32,866 nt of DNA from Oscillospiraceae bacterium (GTDB lineage: Bacteria > Bacillota > Clostridia > Oscillospirales > Oscillospiraceae): the NCBI GenBank assembly GCA_904501855.1, contig CAJGCI010000005.1:1-32866 (forward strand). The letters are read 5' to 3'. The notes beneath the pieces were generated by a model. That model saw nothing but the letters and a program-made list of their open reading frames with translations. It was not told the DNA's origin and ran no database searches. The first letter of the stretch is position 1; each line of letters begins with the position of its first letter. This document shows, piece by piece, positions 15,393 to 23,299 of this stretch. Position numbers and translations under genes: made by a program.

Positions 15393-16145
15393 TCACTGAT
15401 AGATTTTGACTTCGATAAACATACGGCCGCGGCGGGTGGTGCCTTCAAAGGCGGAGACGATCCCTTTTCCGCGTCCCCGCAGGGAGATCACATCGCCTTC
15501 CCGTACCGGGGCATCCGTTTTCAGGCATTCCTGATAGTTGTGCTGCACCAGCCCCTGACGGATACGCTCCGCACCTTCCGTGCGGGAGAGCCGGAACATG
15601 CCGGCGACAACGGCGTCCAGCCGGGGCGACATGACGGTGAACCGTTCGCTTCTCATCTGCCGGTGCAGACCGGGCAGGTCCTCGGGAGAGATCTCCCGGA
15701 TGGTGACGGCATTACGTCCCACCTGTTTCAGTTCGTTCAGGATCGTATCTTTCACCGTGCGCATACAGAAGAGGTAGGCGTTCTCATCCTCCAGCCAGAT
15801 ATCGCCGAGAAACTCCCGGCGGATCCCCAGTCCCATGAGAGAGCCGAGATAATCCCGGTGACCGGGTTTTCCGAACCGGCAGCGGCTCTCCAGGATGGTG
15901 ATGGTCTCGCTCCAGTCCAGATCCTCTTCCGTCATGTAATAGGGGAGGAAGAACAGGATCTTCCGCTCGGATTCTTCCGTTCCGCCAAACAGCACGGAAA
16001 TGCCGTCCGATTCCGGCAGGAAAGCGATGTTTGCGATCTGATGCTGCTCGGCGGGCGTCAGGAAATGCGAATGGGTGATGACCGACCGGCGCTGGCACTG
16101 AGCTGCCAGATCCTCCATACGGGAAGCAAGATCATTCTTTTCCAT
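15393..16145 (-). CDS. ylmH: YlmH-like S4-domain RNA-binding protein
   Basis: 250 residues. Residues about 20-165 match the YlmH core, including GHRDYLGSLMGLGIRREFLGDI (96-117, quoted as HRDYLGSLMGLGIRREFLG). Residues about 174-240 form an S4 RNA-binding domain (SPRLDAVVAGMFRLSRTE, then REGDVISLRGRGKG). In bacilli ylmH sits near ftsZ/divIVA, and recent work links it to ribosome-associated quality control like the S4 protein RqcP. I recall this rather than verify it. Here it instead lies between the GTPase-nuclease gene, which it overlaps by 14 bases, and truA. The overlap implies coupled translation with the GTPase, which supports a common role on the ribosome. Confidence 0.85.
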   Translation of the reverse strand: MEKNDLASRMEDLAAQCQRRSVITHSHFLTPAEQHQIANIAFLPESDGISVLFGGTEESERKILFFLPYYMTEEDLDWSETITILESRCRFGKPGHRDYLGSLMGLGIRREFLGDIWLEDENAYLFCMRTVKDTILNELKQVGRNAVTIREISPEDLPGLHRQMRSERFTVMSPRLDAVVAGMFRLSRTEGAERIRQGLVQHNYQECLKTDAPVREGDVISLRGRGKGIVSAFEGTTRRGRMFIEVKIYQ

Positions 16146-18708
16146 ACAGTTCCTCCAGCTTCGTGCCGTGCAGACTGTTTTCGTTCTTTTTCAGAACCGT
16201 CTCAATCTGGTCCAGAGCCCACTGGATCTCATGCCGGAACTCCCGGGTGGAAACCCGCAGCACTCCGGCGCTGAGAGCGGTAAGCTGAATGAGACTGTCG
16301 GATGTGACGACTCGCACGGAATAGTTTTTTCCGATGTCACGGGACAGGGTCTGGATGTAGGAGTCCGCGGACTGTTTCGGCTTCGTATACACCACATGGA
16401 TCCCGTGATAATCCTCCGCTTTCCGGGCATAGTCCCGGACACGGTAGGCGTCAAAGACCAGGATCACTTCGGTCTGGGTAAATCCGTGGTAATTGGCGAG
16501 GAGATCCATCAAGGTACCGCGGGCCAGATCCATGTCATCCTGCGCAAGCCGCTTCAAGTCCTCCCAGCCGAAGATCACGTTGTATCCGTCGATGATGAGA
16601 TAGGTTTTCTTTTCCTTCGGATCCTTTGCCTCCGGAGCCTTGTTGACCTGAGGTCTGGAATAAACGGGACGGCGGATGGGACCGAACTCCCGGTCCATGA
16701 TCTCCTCCAGTTCCTTGTCGTCAAAACTCAGGTCCCGGTAACGGATGACGGGGCGGACTTCCACCTGCGTCTCCTTTTCCGCTCCGGTGTCGATGTGCAT
16801 GTACTCGCTGACCTGATCCCAGGGGATGTTGATCCCGGAACCGTGGGAACAGAAGACGGAACCGGAGGGGTTCTCCGTATCCCGGAGCGGATCATAGCCG
16901 GCGGCCTCCACGATCTCATCGGCCCGGGCACATGCCTCATATCCGTCGGGCCAGACACTGATCCGCCCTTTTCCCCGGGTGATGGAAGGGAAGGTGGAGA
17001 GATATCCGGACAGCCGGTCCACCGGGGCCCTTCCGCTGACGGTTCCCGAAGAACCGTCGGGAGAGGTCTCGGTGTCTGTCACGGTACCGCTAAAGGATTT
17101 GATATCATTGATAATCCGTCCGACGGTCTCCGACGGACAGGACGCCGTAAAGGAATAGTAGGGTTCCAGAAGGATGCTCTCCGCCTTCATCAGGCCCTGG
17201 CGTACGGCACGGTAGGTCGCTTGGCGGAAGTCGCCGCCTTCCGTATGCTTCGCGTGGGCTCTTCCGGCGATCAGCGTGATCTTCATATCGGTGATGGGAG
17301 CGCCGGTCAGAACGCCGCGGTGCTGCTTTTCCTCCAGGTGGGTCAGGATCAGCCGCTGCCAGTTCCGGTCCAGCAGATCCTCACTGCAGTCGGAATCGAA
17401 GACCAGACCGGTCCCCCGGGGAAGAGGCGAGAGCCAGAGATGGACCTCGGCATAATGGCGCAGCGGTTCGAAATGTCCGATTCCTTCCACCGCGTTTGCG
17501 ATGGTCTCCCGGTACATGATCTGACGCTGGCCGATCTCCACCTCGATATCAAAACGCCGACGGATCTGATCTTTCAGTACTTCCGTCTGGATATCGCCCA
17601 TGATCTGGATCTGCATCTCGCCCAGATTCTCGTCCCAGACCACGCGGAGGAGAGGATCCTCTTCCGTGAGGATCTGCATCTTGTTCAGAAGGACAGGGGC
17701 ACTGGTGCCGTCCACTGCTTCGATGCGGCAGGTCATTACCGACTCCATTACGGGAACGGTACTGCCGTGTTCCGAACCGATCCCCAGTCCCGGAGCAGTG
17801 TGCTCCAGGCCGCAGACGGCTACGATATCTCCGGCGGATGCATCATTGACGGAAGTATAGCGGTCACCGGAATAGGAACGGATCTGATGGATCTTTTCCT
17901 CCACCGTCTGGCCGTGGTGGAGATAGGAGATGGTGTCTTTTACGGAAATGCTCCCGCCGGTCATCTTCAGAAAGGTAAGACGGGCCCCGTTCTTGTCATG
18001 ACGGATCTGAAAGACCCGGGCACCGGGATCCGTATGATATGCCGGCATGATGGTGAAACGGTCCAGACCGTCCATCAGTTCCGTCACACCGTCTCCCCGG
18101 AGACCGGAACCGAAGTACACCGGGAACAGTTCCCGGGACAGGATCATATTCTGAATGGTCTGTTCGGATACTGTGCCGTCACGAAGGTATTCTTCCATGG
18201 CTTCTTCGGACAGACAGGCAAGGTCCTCCTGGCTTCCGGCCGTCAGATCCGAGCATCCCGGATGAAGGACCTGCCGGCATTCTTTCAGAATCGTCGCCGG
18301 ACTGCCGGCAGCAATATCCATCTTGGAAACGAACAGGAACACCGGGACCTGATACCGGTCCAGAAGTTTCCACAGCGTCTCGGTATGGGACTGGACCCCA
18401 TCAGTACCGCTGATGACCAGAACGGCATAGTCCAGAACAGGGAAGACCCGCTCCGCCTCCGCGGAAAAGTCCACGTGTCCCGGAGTGTCCAGAAGGATGA
18501 ATTCCGTGTCCCGGTAGGAGAAGGGAGCGACGTTGGAGAAAATGGTGATTCCCCGCTGGCGTTCCATTTCGTCGGTATCCATATGGGAACTGCCGTCATC
18601 CACCCGTCCGCGGGACCGGATGGCCCCTGCGGTATAAAGCATCTCTTCCGAGAGCGTTGTCTTTCCGGCGTCTACATGAGCCAGAGTTCCGATTGTGATC
18701 TTCTTCAT
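16132..18708 (-). CDS. EF-G/TetM-like translational GTPase fused to a Rae1/YacP-type NYN ribonuclease domain
   Basis: 858 residues. The first ~640 follow ribosomal-protection proteins. G1 is AHVDAGKT (10-17), G2 is RGITI, G3 is DTPGH (74-78). G4 reads SKMD (128-131) instead of NKxD. Domain II to V signatures follow (GEMQIQIMGDIQTEVL, LLEPYYSF). The decoding-centre loop aligned with TetM YYSPVSTPADF reads AHAKHTEGGDF, losing the TetM Ser-Pro-Val tip, so tetracycline resistance is unlikely. Residues ~701-840 match Bacillus Rae1/YacP: LIIDGYNVI (Asp708), VFDAY (Asp753), SADSYI (Asp782), VVTSD (Asp804). Rae1 is a ribosome A-site mRNA endonuclease. The fusion suggests a GTPase that carries a nuclease to the A site (inference). 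ATG 18708 matches the TetM start; the Shine-Dalgarno is weak. First gene of an operon with ylmH and truA. Confidence 0.92.
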   Translation of the reverse strand: MKKITIGTLAHVDAGKTTLSEEMLYTAGAIRSRGRVDDGSSHMDTDEMERQRGITIFSNVAPFSYRDTEFILLDTPGHVDFSAEAERVFPVLDYAVLVISGTDGVQSHTETLWKLLDRYQVPVFLFVSKMDIAAGSPATILKECRQVLHPGCSDLTAGSQEDLACLSEEAMEEYLRDGTVSEQTIQNMILSRELFPVYFGSGLRGDGVTELMDGLDRFTIMPAYHTDPGARVFQIRHDKNGARLTFLKMTGGSISVKDTISYLHHGQTVEEKIHQIRSYSGDRYTSVNDASAGDIVAVCGLEHTAPGLGIGSEHGSTVPVMESVMTCRIEAVDGTSAPVLLNKMQILTEEDPLLRVVWDENLGEMQIQIMGDIQTEVLKDQIRRRFDIEVEIGQRQIMYRETIANAVEGIGHFEPLRHYAEVHLWLSPLPRGTGLVFDSDCSEDLLDRNWQRLILTHLEEKQHRGVLTGAPITDMKITLIAGRAHAKHTEGGDFRQATYRAVRQGLMKAESILLEPYYSFTASCPSETVGRIINDIKSFSGTVTDTETSPDGSSGTVSGRAPVDRLSGYLSTFPSITRGKGRISVWPDGYEACARADEIVEAAGYDPLRDTENPSGSVFCSHGSGINIPWDQVSEYMHIDTGAEKETQVEVRPVIRYRDLSFDDKELEEIMDREFGPIRRPVYSRPQVNKAPEAKDPKEKKTYLIIDGYNVIFGWEDLKRLAQDDMDLARGTLMDLLANYHGFTQTEVILVFDAYRVRDYARKAEDYHGIHVVYTKPKQSADSYIQTLSRDIGKNYSVRVVTSDSLIQLTALSAGVLRVSTREFRHEIQWALDQIETVLKKNENSLHGTKLEELYGKE

Positions 18709-18778
18709 GACTATTTTAAGTTCCAACAGAATTGATTTTGATTTTAAACAATGATTATATTGCAAAACAGGTGTTATT

Positions 18779-18788
18779 TTGTGCACAA
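18779..18788. repeat. Palindrome TTGTGCACAA upstream of the GTPase gene
   Basis: A perfect 10-base palindrome placed 20 bases upstream of the candidate minus-strand TATAAT at 18759-18754. It overlaps the region where a -35 would fall, as an operator would. The binding protein is unknown. Confidence 0.4.
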
Positions 18789-18861
18789 TCGACTTGGAAA
18801 AAATGGTAAAAATGCATTAAAAGTGCGACATGCATAACAACTTATACGTTAAATTGTGCGC

Positions 18862-18883
18862 TTTTCACTAAAAATGGTGAAAA
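18862..18883. repeat. Inverted repeat TTTTCAC...GTGAAAA
   Basis: Arms of 7 bases separated by 8 bases. The arms are in the opposite order from a Rex box (TTGTGAA...TTCACAA), so a Rex site is not supported. Could be an operator or chance in AT-rich DNA. Confidence 0.35.
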
Positions 18884-18952
18884 TGGTAACAAATTGTCCA
18901 AGAATTCACCGACAAAAAAATAACTTTACTTTACATTTCTCAATATGGATGT

Positions 18953-18975
18953 TTTACTGAATTTAGCAGTAAAAG
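18953..18975. repeat. Inverted repeat TTTTACTG...CAGTAAAA upstream of hydC
   Basis: Perfect 8-base arms separated by 7 bases (AATTTAG), about 80 bases before hydC and just upstream of its possible -10 at 18996. The length and symmetry fit a dimeric repressor or activator site. No regulator can be named. Confidence 0.5.
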
Positions 18976-19053
18976 AGCATGCAAATGCAGACAGTATTAT
19001 AGCATAGTTTCCAAAAGCAAAAAACAAGGCAAATAAAGTAAAGGAGGAGTTTC

Positions 19054-19527
19054 ATGAAAGTAGATTTTGAACTCATAGATTCCATTCTGAAAGATCATAA
19101 CTACGATGCCACTAAGGTTATCGGCATCATGCAGGACATTCAGAAGGAATACAGATATCTCCCGGAAGAGGGACTTAAGTACGCTGCCGAGAAGATCGGC
19201 ATCAGCCCTGCAAAGATTTACGGTGTTGCCACATTCTACGGCAACTTCTCTCTCGAAGCAAAAGGAAAATATGTTGTGAAATGTTGTAATGGTACTGCCT
19301 GCCACGTCAGCCGCGCTGACGACGTTACGAATGCTATGTATGAAGCAGTCGGAATGAAACCCGGCCAGCATACTTCCGAGGACGGCCTGTTTACCATTGA
19401 GCGTGTATCCTGCCTTGGTGCATGCGGTCTGGCTCCCACCATGATGGTCAACGATGTTGTTCATGGTAAGATGACCCCGGAAAAGGTTCATGACTTAGTC
19501 AATTCTCTTCGAGAGGAGAGCAGATAA
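19054..19527 (+). CDS. hydC: NuoE-like subunit of HydABC-type [FeFe]-hydrogenase
   Basis: 157 residues. Thioredoxin-like [2Fe-2S] protein of the NuoE/HydC family. Helical N-terminus (residues 1-70, with QKEYRYLPEEGLKYAAEKIG and VYGVATFY-like IYGVATFYGNFS), then the four cluster cysteines in CNGTACHV and CLGACGLAP. In trimeric hydrogenases this subunit works with HydB in NAD(H)-linked electron transfer. ATG 19054 has AAAGGAGG 7 bases upstream. Followed directly by hydB, whose ATG begins right after the TAA. First gene of the hydCBA operon. Confidence 0.93.
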   Translation: MKVDFELIDSILKDHNYDATKVIGIMQDIQKEYRYLPEEGLKYAAEKIGISPAKIYGVATFYGNFSLEAKGKYVVKCCNGTACHVSRADDVTNAMYEAVGMKPGQHTSEDGLFTIERVSCLGACGLAPTMMVNDVVHGKMTPEKVHDLVNSLREESR

Positions 19528-21408
19528 ATGAGTAAATTAAAGAGCTTAGAAGAATTTAAGGCCTTTCAGCAGGAAGCTGCTGCAAAACTGGCCAAGCAGA
19601 CCAACAAGGTTCTGGTCTGCTCCGGCACCGGCTGTATGGCTGCCGGCGCCAAGGCAGTCTACGACAAGTTCGTAGAAGTTCTGTCCAAGTCCGATGTTCC
19701 GTTCTCCGTTTCCTGGGAAGATGAGAAGGACGGCGCATTCAATCTGAAGAAATGCGGATGCATGGGCTGCTGCTCACTTGGCCCCCTGGTCCGTATCGAT
19801 CCTCTGGATGTTTATTATGTACATGTCACTGCCGCTGACGTTGAAGAGATCGTCAACAAGACCATCAAAAACGGCGAAGTCGTGGCAAGACTGGTAGAAT
19901 ATGAAGACGGCGTGCAGTATCCGCACCTGACCAAGGACTACCCGTTCTACAAAAAGCAGTCCAGATACCTGATGGAGCACTGCGGAAACATAAGTTCCGA
20001 ATCCATCGAAGAGTATGTTGCTGTCGGCGGATATGACGGATTCATCAAGGCACTCTTTGAGATGACTCCCGAAGAAGTCGTCAATGAAGTAGACGCATCC
20101 AACCTGAAGGGCCGCGGCGGCGCAGGTTTCCCGGCCGGCAAGAAATGGTCCCAGGTTGCAGCACATAATGAGGAAGTAAAATACGTCGTCTGCAACGCGG
20201 ACGAAGGTGACCCCGGTGCATTTATGGACTGCTCCGTCATGGAAGGCGATCCGCACCGCATGATCGAAGGTATGATGATCGCAGCACGAGCAGTCGGCTC
20301 CAATCGCGGTTTTATCTACTGCCGTGCAGAGTATCCTCTGGCGGTTGAGAGACTGACCAAGGCAATTGAAGCAGACAAGGCTCTGGGACTGCTGGGCGAT
20401 AACATCCTCGGAACCGATTTCAGCTTTGAACTGACCATCTCCAAAGGCGCTGGTGCTTTTGTCTGCGGTGAAGGTTCTGCTCTTCTGAAATCCATCGAAG
20501 GTAACCGCGGCCAGCCGCGTCCGAAACTGCACCGTACCGTTGATAAGGGCCTGTTTGAAGCTCCCACACTGCTCAACAACGTCGAGAGCTATGCAAACAT
20601 CCCCATGATCATCACCAAGGGTGCCAAATGGTACACCGGTATCGGCACCGAGGGCAGCACCGGCACCAAGACCTTCTCTCTGACCGGCGCCATCAACCGC
20701 ACCGGCCTGATCGAAGTTCCCTTCGGAACCACGCTGAGAGAGATCGTTTATGATATCGGCGGCGGCCTGAAGAACGGCGGCGAATTCAAATCCGTCCAGA
20801 TCGGCGGCCCGTCCGGCGGCTGTCTGACGAAAGATCATCTGGATCTTCCGCTTGACTTCGATTCCGTCAAGAAAGTTGGAGCCATCATCGGTTCCGGCGG
20901 ACTTGTTGTTATGGGTCAGGATTCCTGCATGGTAGAGATTGCTCGTTTCTTCATGAACTTCTGCCGTGAAGAGTCCTGTGGTAAATGTTCCGCATGCCGT
21001 GAAGGCGTGCCTCAGATTCAGGAAATCCTCGAACGTATCACCAAGGGTGAGGGCAAGGAAGAGGATCTCGACCTTATGGCAGAGATCGCCGATACGGTCA
21101 AGAACTGCTCCCTGTGTGGTCTTGGTAAGACCGCAACCAACCCGGTCATGTCTACGATGAGATACTTCCGTGATGAGTATCTTGCTCATGTCAATGACAA
21201 GAAGTGCCCCGCTGGTGTATGTAAGAGCCTGTTTAGTTACTGGGTCAATCCGGATAAATGTATCGGCTGCACGAAGTGTGCACGTAACTGCCCGGTGGAC
21301 GCCATCTCCGGCGCTGTCAGACAGCCTCACACTATCGATACCTCCAAGTGCATAAAGTGCGGTACCTGTGTTGCTGGATGCCCGCAGAACGCGATTGAGG
21401 AGGTCTGA
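19528..21408 (+). CDS. hydB: NuoF-like flavin/NAD-binding subunit of HydABC-type hydrogenase
   Basis: 626 residues, the same as I recall for Thermotoga maritima HydB. Domains in order: an N-terminal thioredoxin-like [2Fe-2S] domain (Cys31, Cys36, Cys76 and the 78-82 group), a NuoF core binding FMN and NAD(H) (GRGGAGFPAGKKW at 195-207, NADEGDPGAF from 223), the [4Fe-4S] site ESCGKCSACREG, and a C-terminal 2x[4Fe-4S] ferredoxin domain (CIGCTKCARNC and CIKCGTCVAGC). It is the site of NAD+/NADH chemistry and, by family precedent, of flavin-linked electron bifurcation with ferredoxin. ATG directly abuts the hydC stop, with GAGAGGAGAG upstream. 4 bases separate it from hydA. Confidence 0.95.
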   Translation: MSKLKSLEEFKAFQQEAAAKLAKQTNKVLVCSGTGCMAAGAKAVYDKFVEVLSKSDVPFSVSWEDEKDGAFNLKKCGCMGCCSLGPLVRIDPLDVYYVHVTAADVEEIVNKTIKNGEVVARLVEYEDGVQYPHLTKDYPFYKKQSRYLMEHCGNISSESIEEYVAVGGYDGFIKALFEMTPEEVVNEVDASNLKGRGGAGFPAGKKWSQVAAHNEEVKYVVCNADEGDPGAFMDCSVMEGDPHRMIEGMMIAARAVGSNRGFIYCRAEYPLAVERLTKAIEADKALGLLGDNILGTDFSFELTISKGAGAFVCGEGSALLKSIEGNRGQPRPKLHRTVDKGLFEAPTLLNNVESYANIPMIITKGAKWYTGIGTEGSTGTKTFSLTGAINRTGLIEVPFGTTLREIVYDIGGGLKNGGEFKSVQIGGPSGGCLTKDHLDLPLDFDSVKKVGAIIGSGGLVVMGQDSCMVEIARFFMNFCREESCGKCSACREGVPQIQEILERITKGEGKEEDLDLMAEIADTVKNCSLCGLGKTATNPVMSTMRYFRDEYLAHVNDKKCPAGVCKSLFSYWVNPDKCIGCTKCARNCPVDAISGAVRQPHTIDTSKCIKCGTCVAGCPQNAIEEV

Positions 21409-21412
21409 GACG

Positions 21413-23101
21413 ATGAAACATATGATTATTGACGGTACCACCGTTGAATTTGAAAACGCGCGCAACGTACTGGAAGTTGCCCGCCAGAACGGCTTCGACA
21501 TCCCCAACCTCTGCTACTGCGAGAATCTGTCCATTTATGGCGGCTGCCGCATGTGTGTGGTAGAAAATGACCGCGGCAAGATCGAAGCTGCATGTACCAT
21601 GGTTCCCAAAGACGGAATGGAGATCAAAACCAACTCCGCAAAGCTTTGGAAACACAGAAAGCTTATCACCGAGATGCTTCTGGCCAGCCACCGTGTGGAA
21701 TGCACCACCTGTGACCAGTCCGGCATCTGCAAACTTCAGGAATACGCAAACCGCTTTGGCATTCACAAGGTTCGTTTCGACAACGTGTACAGCCAGGAGC
21801 CCATCGATAAGACTTCTCCGTCTATCGTTCGTGATCCTTCCAAGTGCATCCTCTGTGCTAAGTGCGTGAGAATGTGTGCTGAAGTACAGAATATCTCCGC
21901 AATCGACATCTGCAACCGCGGACGTGAGTCCTATGTTTCCTGCGGCTTCGGCCAGAGCATGATCGACACCAACTGTGTTGGCTGCGGTCAGTGTGCTGCA
22001 GTATGTCCCACCGGCGCTCTTACCGTTAAGAACGAAGTGGACAAGATGTGGAACATGATCTTTGATCCCAGCAAGAAGACAATGGTTCAGATCGCTCCCG
22101 CTGTCCGCGTCGGTATCGGCGAAGAGTTCGGCATTCCCGCAACGCAGAATGCCATCGGCAAGATCGTAACGGCTCTGAAGCGTATGGGTGTTGACTATGT
22201 GTTCGATACCTCCCTGACCGCTGACCTTACCATCGTGGAAGAATCCAACGAATTCCTCAACAAGGTAAAGACCGGCCAGAAACTTCCGCTGTTCACTTCC
22301 TGCTGCCCCGGCTGGATCAAACACATCGAGAAGACCTATCCGGAGATCATGCCTCAGGTCTCTACCTGCGGATCTCCCATGGAAATGTTCGGTGCGATCC
22401 TGCGCAAACAGTATAAGGATGAACCGTTCTACTCCGTAGCAGTCATGCCGTGTTCCGCAAAGAAGATGGAAGCTGCACGTCCGGAGCTGGAGAAAGACGG
22501 CGAGCGTCTGATCGACCTCGTTATCACCAGCCAGGAACTGATTCGTATGATCAAGTCCGCAGGTCTTGACTTCGCTTCTCTGCCTGATACGGAACCGGAT
22601 CAGCCTCTGGATATGTACACCGGTGGCGGCGTTATCTTCGCTGTTACCGGCGGCGTTACCGAAGCTGTTATCCGCCGTGTCCTCGGAACCACCACCGACG
22701 AAGAAGTGGCAACTGTCGCTGAATGCGGTGTCCGTGGTCTGGACGGAATCAAGGCATTCGAAGTCACCGCAGGTGATCTGACCATCCGTATTGCAGTTGC
22801 AAACGGCCTCGGAAATGCCGATAAGCTGGTTGCCAAGATCCGCAATAAGGAAGAACAGTTCGACTTTGTGGAAGTCATGGCTTGCCCCAACGGCTGCATC
22901 GGCGGCGGTGGACAGCCGCCTGCTGCAAACGCACGCAAGGTCGAGAGGTTCTCGGGTATCTTCAATGCAGACGATGAGAACGCTCTGAAGAACTGCGATC
23001 AGAACACAGAACTGAAATATGTTTACGATCTGCTTGATGGCCGTGAGCATGAACTGCTGCATATCCACTATGCCGATCACGCCAGAACTCCGGAGCCCTG
23101 A
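21413..23101 (+). CDS. hydA: [FeFe]-hydrogenase catalytic subunit
   Basis: 562 residues, cytoplasmic. In order: [2Fe-2S] domain (Cys34, Cys45, Cys48, Cys61), His/Cys-ligated [4Fe-4S] (His93, Cys97, Cys100, Cys106), two [4Fe-4S] clusters (CILCAKCVRMC, CVGCGQCAAVC) and the H-cluster domain. L1 is TSCCPGW (295-301), L2 MPCSAKKME (345-353), L3 MACPNGCIGGGGQP (489-502). Cluster ligands Cys298, Cys347, Cys491, Cys495 and proton-path Cys297, Glu277, Glu280 and Ser317 are all present by alignment to Clostridium pasteurianum CpI. Odd: the usual S-x-x-K-S-P after L1 reads STCGSP (Gly320 for Lys), and GATGGVMEA reads AVTGGVTEA. ATG 21413 follows AGGAGG of the hydB end. With HydB and HydC it should couple NADH and ferredoxin oxidation to H2 production, or the reverse. 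Confidence 0.95.
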   Translation: MKHMIIDGTTVEFENARNVLEVARQNGFDIPNLCYCENLSIYGGCRMCVVENDRGKIEAACTMVPKDGMEIKTNSAKLWKHRKLITEMLLASHRVECTTCDQSGICKLQEYANRFGIHKVRFDNVYSQEPIDKTSPSIVRDPSKCILCAKCVRMCAEVQNISAIDICNRGRESYVSCGFGQSMIDTNCVGCGQCAAVCPTGALTVKNEVDKMWNMIFDPSKKTMVQIAPAVRVGIGEEFGIPATQNAIGKIVTALKRMGVDYVFDTSLTADLTIVEESNEFLNKVKTGQKLPLFTSCCPGWIKHIEKTYPEIMPQVSTCGSPMEMFGAILRKQYKDEPFYSVAVMPCSAKKMEAARPELEKDGERLIDLVITSQELIRMIKSAGLDFASLPDTEPDQPLDMYTGGGVIFAVTGGVTEAVIRRVLGTTTDEEVATVAECGVRGLDGIKAFEVTAGDLTIRIAVANGLGNADKLVAKIRNKEEQFDFVEVMACPNGCIGGGGQPPAANARKVERFSGIFNADDENALKNCDQNTELKYVYDLLDGREHELLHIHYADHARTPEP

Positions 23102-23140
23102 TCGGGGGATCCTGTTCTGAAACAAACAAACCCGCAAGTA

Positions 23141-23174
23141 GGGGAGACAGTCATTTGACTGTCTCCCTTTTTTA
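23141..23174 (+). terminator. Terminator of the hydCBA operon
   Basis: A perfect 12-bp stem (GGGAGACAGTCA with TGACTGTCTCCC) with a TT loop and a run of six T, 40 bases after hydA. Confidence 0.93.
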
Positions 23175-23235
23175 AATGATTTTCAACTGTTTTGAAGAAA
23201 ATGGTATTCATTTCGGTTGTATTTCACACATTTTA

Positions 23236-23264
23236 TTGACCTTTTCACTTGGATTGGATATAAT
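23236..23264 (+). promoter_or_regulatory. Promoter of the GntR-family regulator
   Basis: TTGACC (23236-23241), 17-base spacer, consensus TATAAT (23259-23264), about 25 bases upstream of the gene. Confidence 0.8.
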
Positions 23265-23299
23265 TTTATTAATCATTTATCAAGAAGGAAATGGTTGAG

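Larger units (their letters stand above)
18709..19053. promoter_or_regulatory. AT-rich divergent control region, GTPase-nuclease gene versus hydC
   Basis: 345 bases without a gene. On the minus strand a TATAAT at 18759-18754 could be the -10 for the GTPase gene, but no good -35 accompanies it. On the plus strand TATTAT at 18996-19001 is a possible hyd -10, again with a poor -35. Both transcripts may need activators or alternative sigma factors. Three inverted repeats lie here (separate entries). hydC has a strong AAAGGAGG site. Confidence 0.5.

Noticed and set aside
16132..18708. Tetracycline-resistance gene of the TetM/TetO class
   Set aside because: The overall fold is similar, but the loop that displaces the drug lacks the Ser-Pro-Val tip, and the C-terminal nuclease domain is foreign to resistance proteins. 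No mobile element is nearby.
16168..18735. An 855-codon open frame on the plus strand opposite the GTPase-nuclease gene
   Set aside because: It is an antisense shadow caused by codon bias. Its product has no recognisable motif, while the minus strand encodes clear GTPase and NYN motifs.
18953..18975. Rex operator for the hydrogenase operon
   Set aside because: The arms TTTTACTG/CAGTAAAA do not fit the Rex consensus TTGTGAANNNNTTCACAA or its clostridial variants.
19774..23137. Long minus-strand open frames opposite hydB and hydA
   Set aside because: Antisense shadows. The plus strand carries all iron-sulfur and H-cluster motifs.
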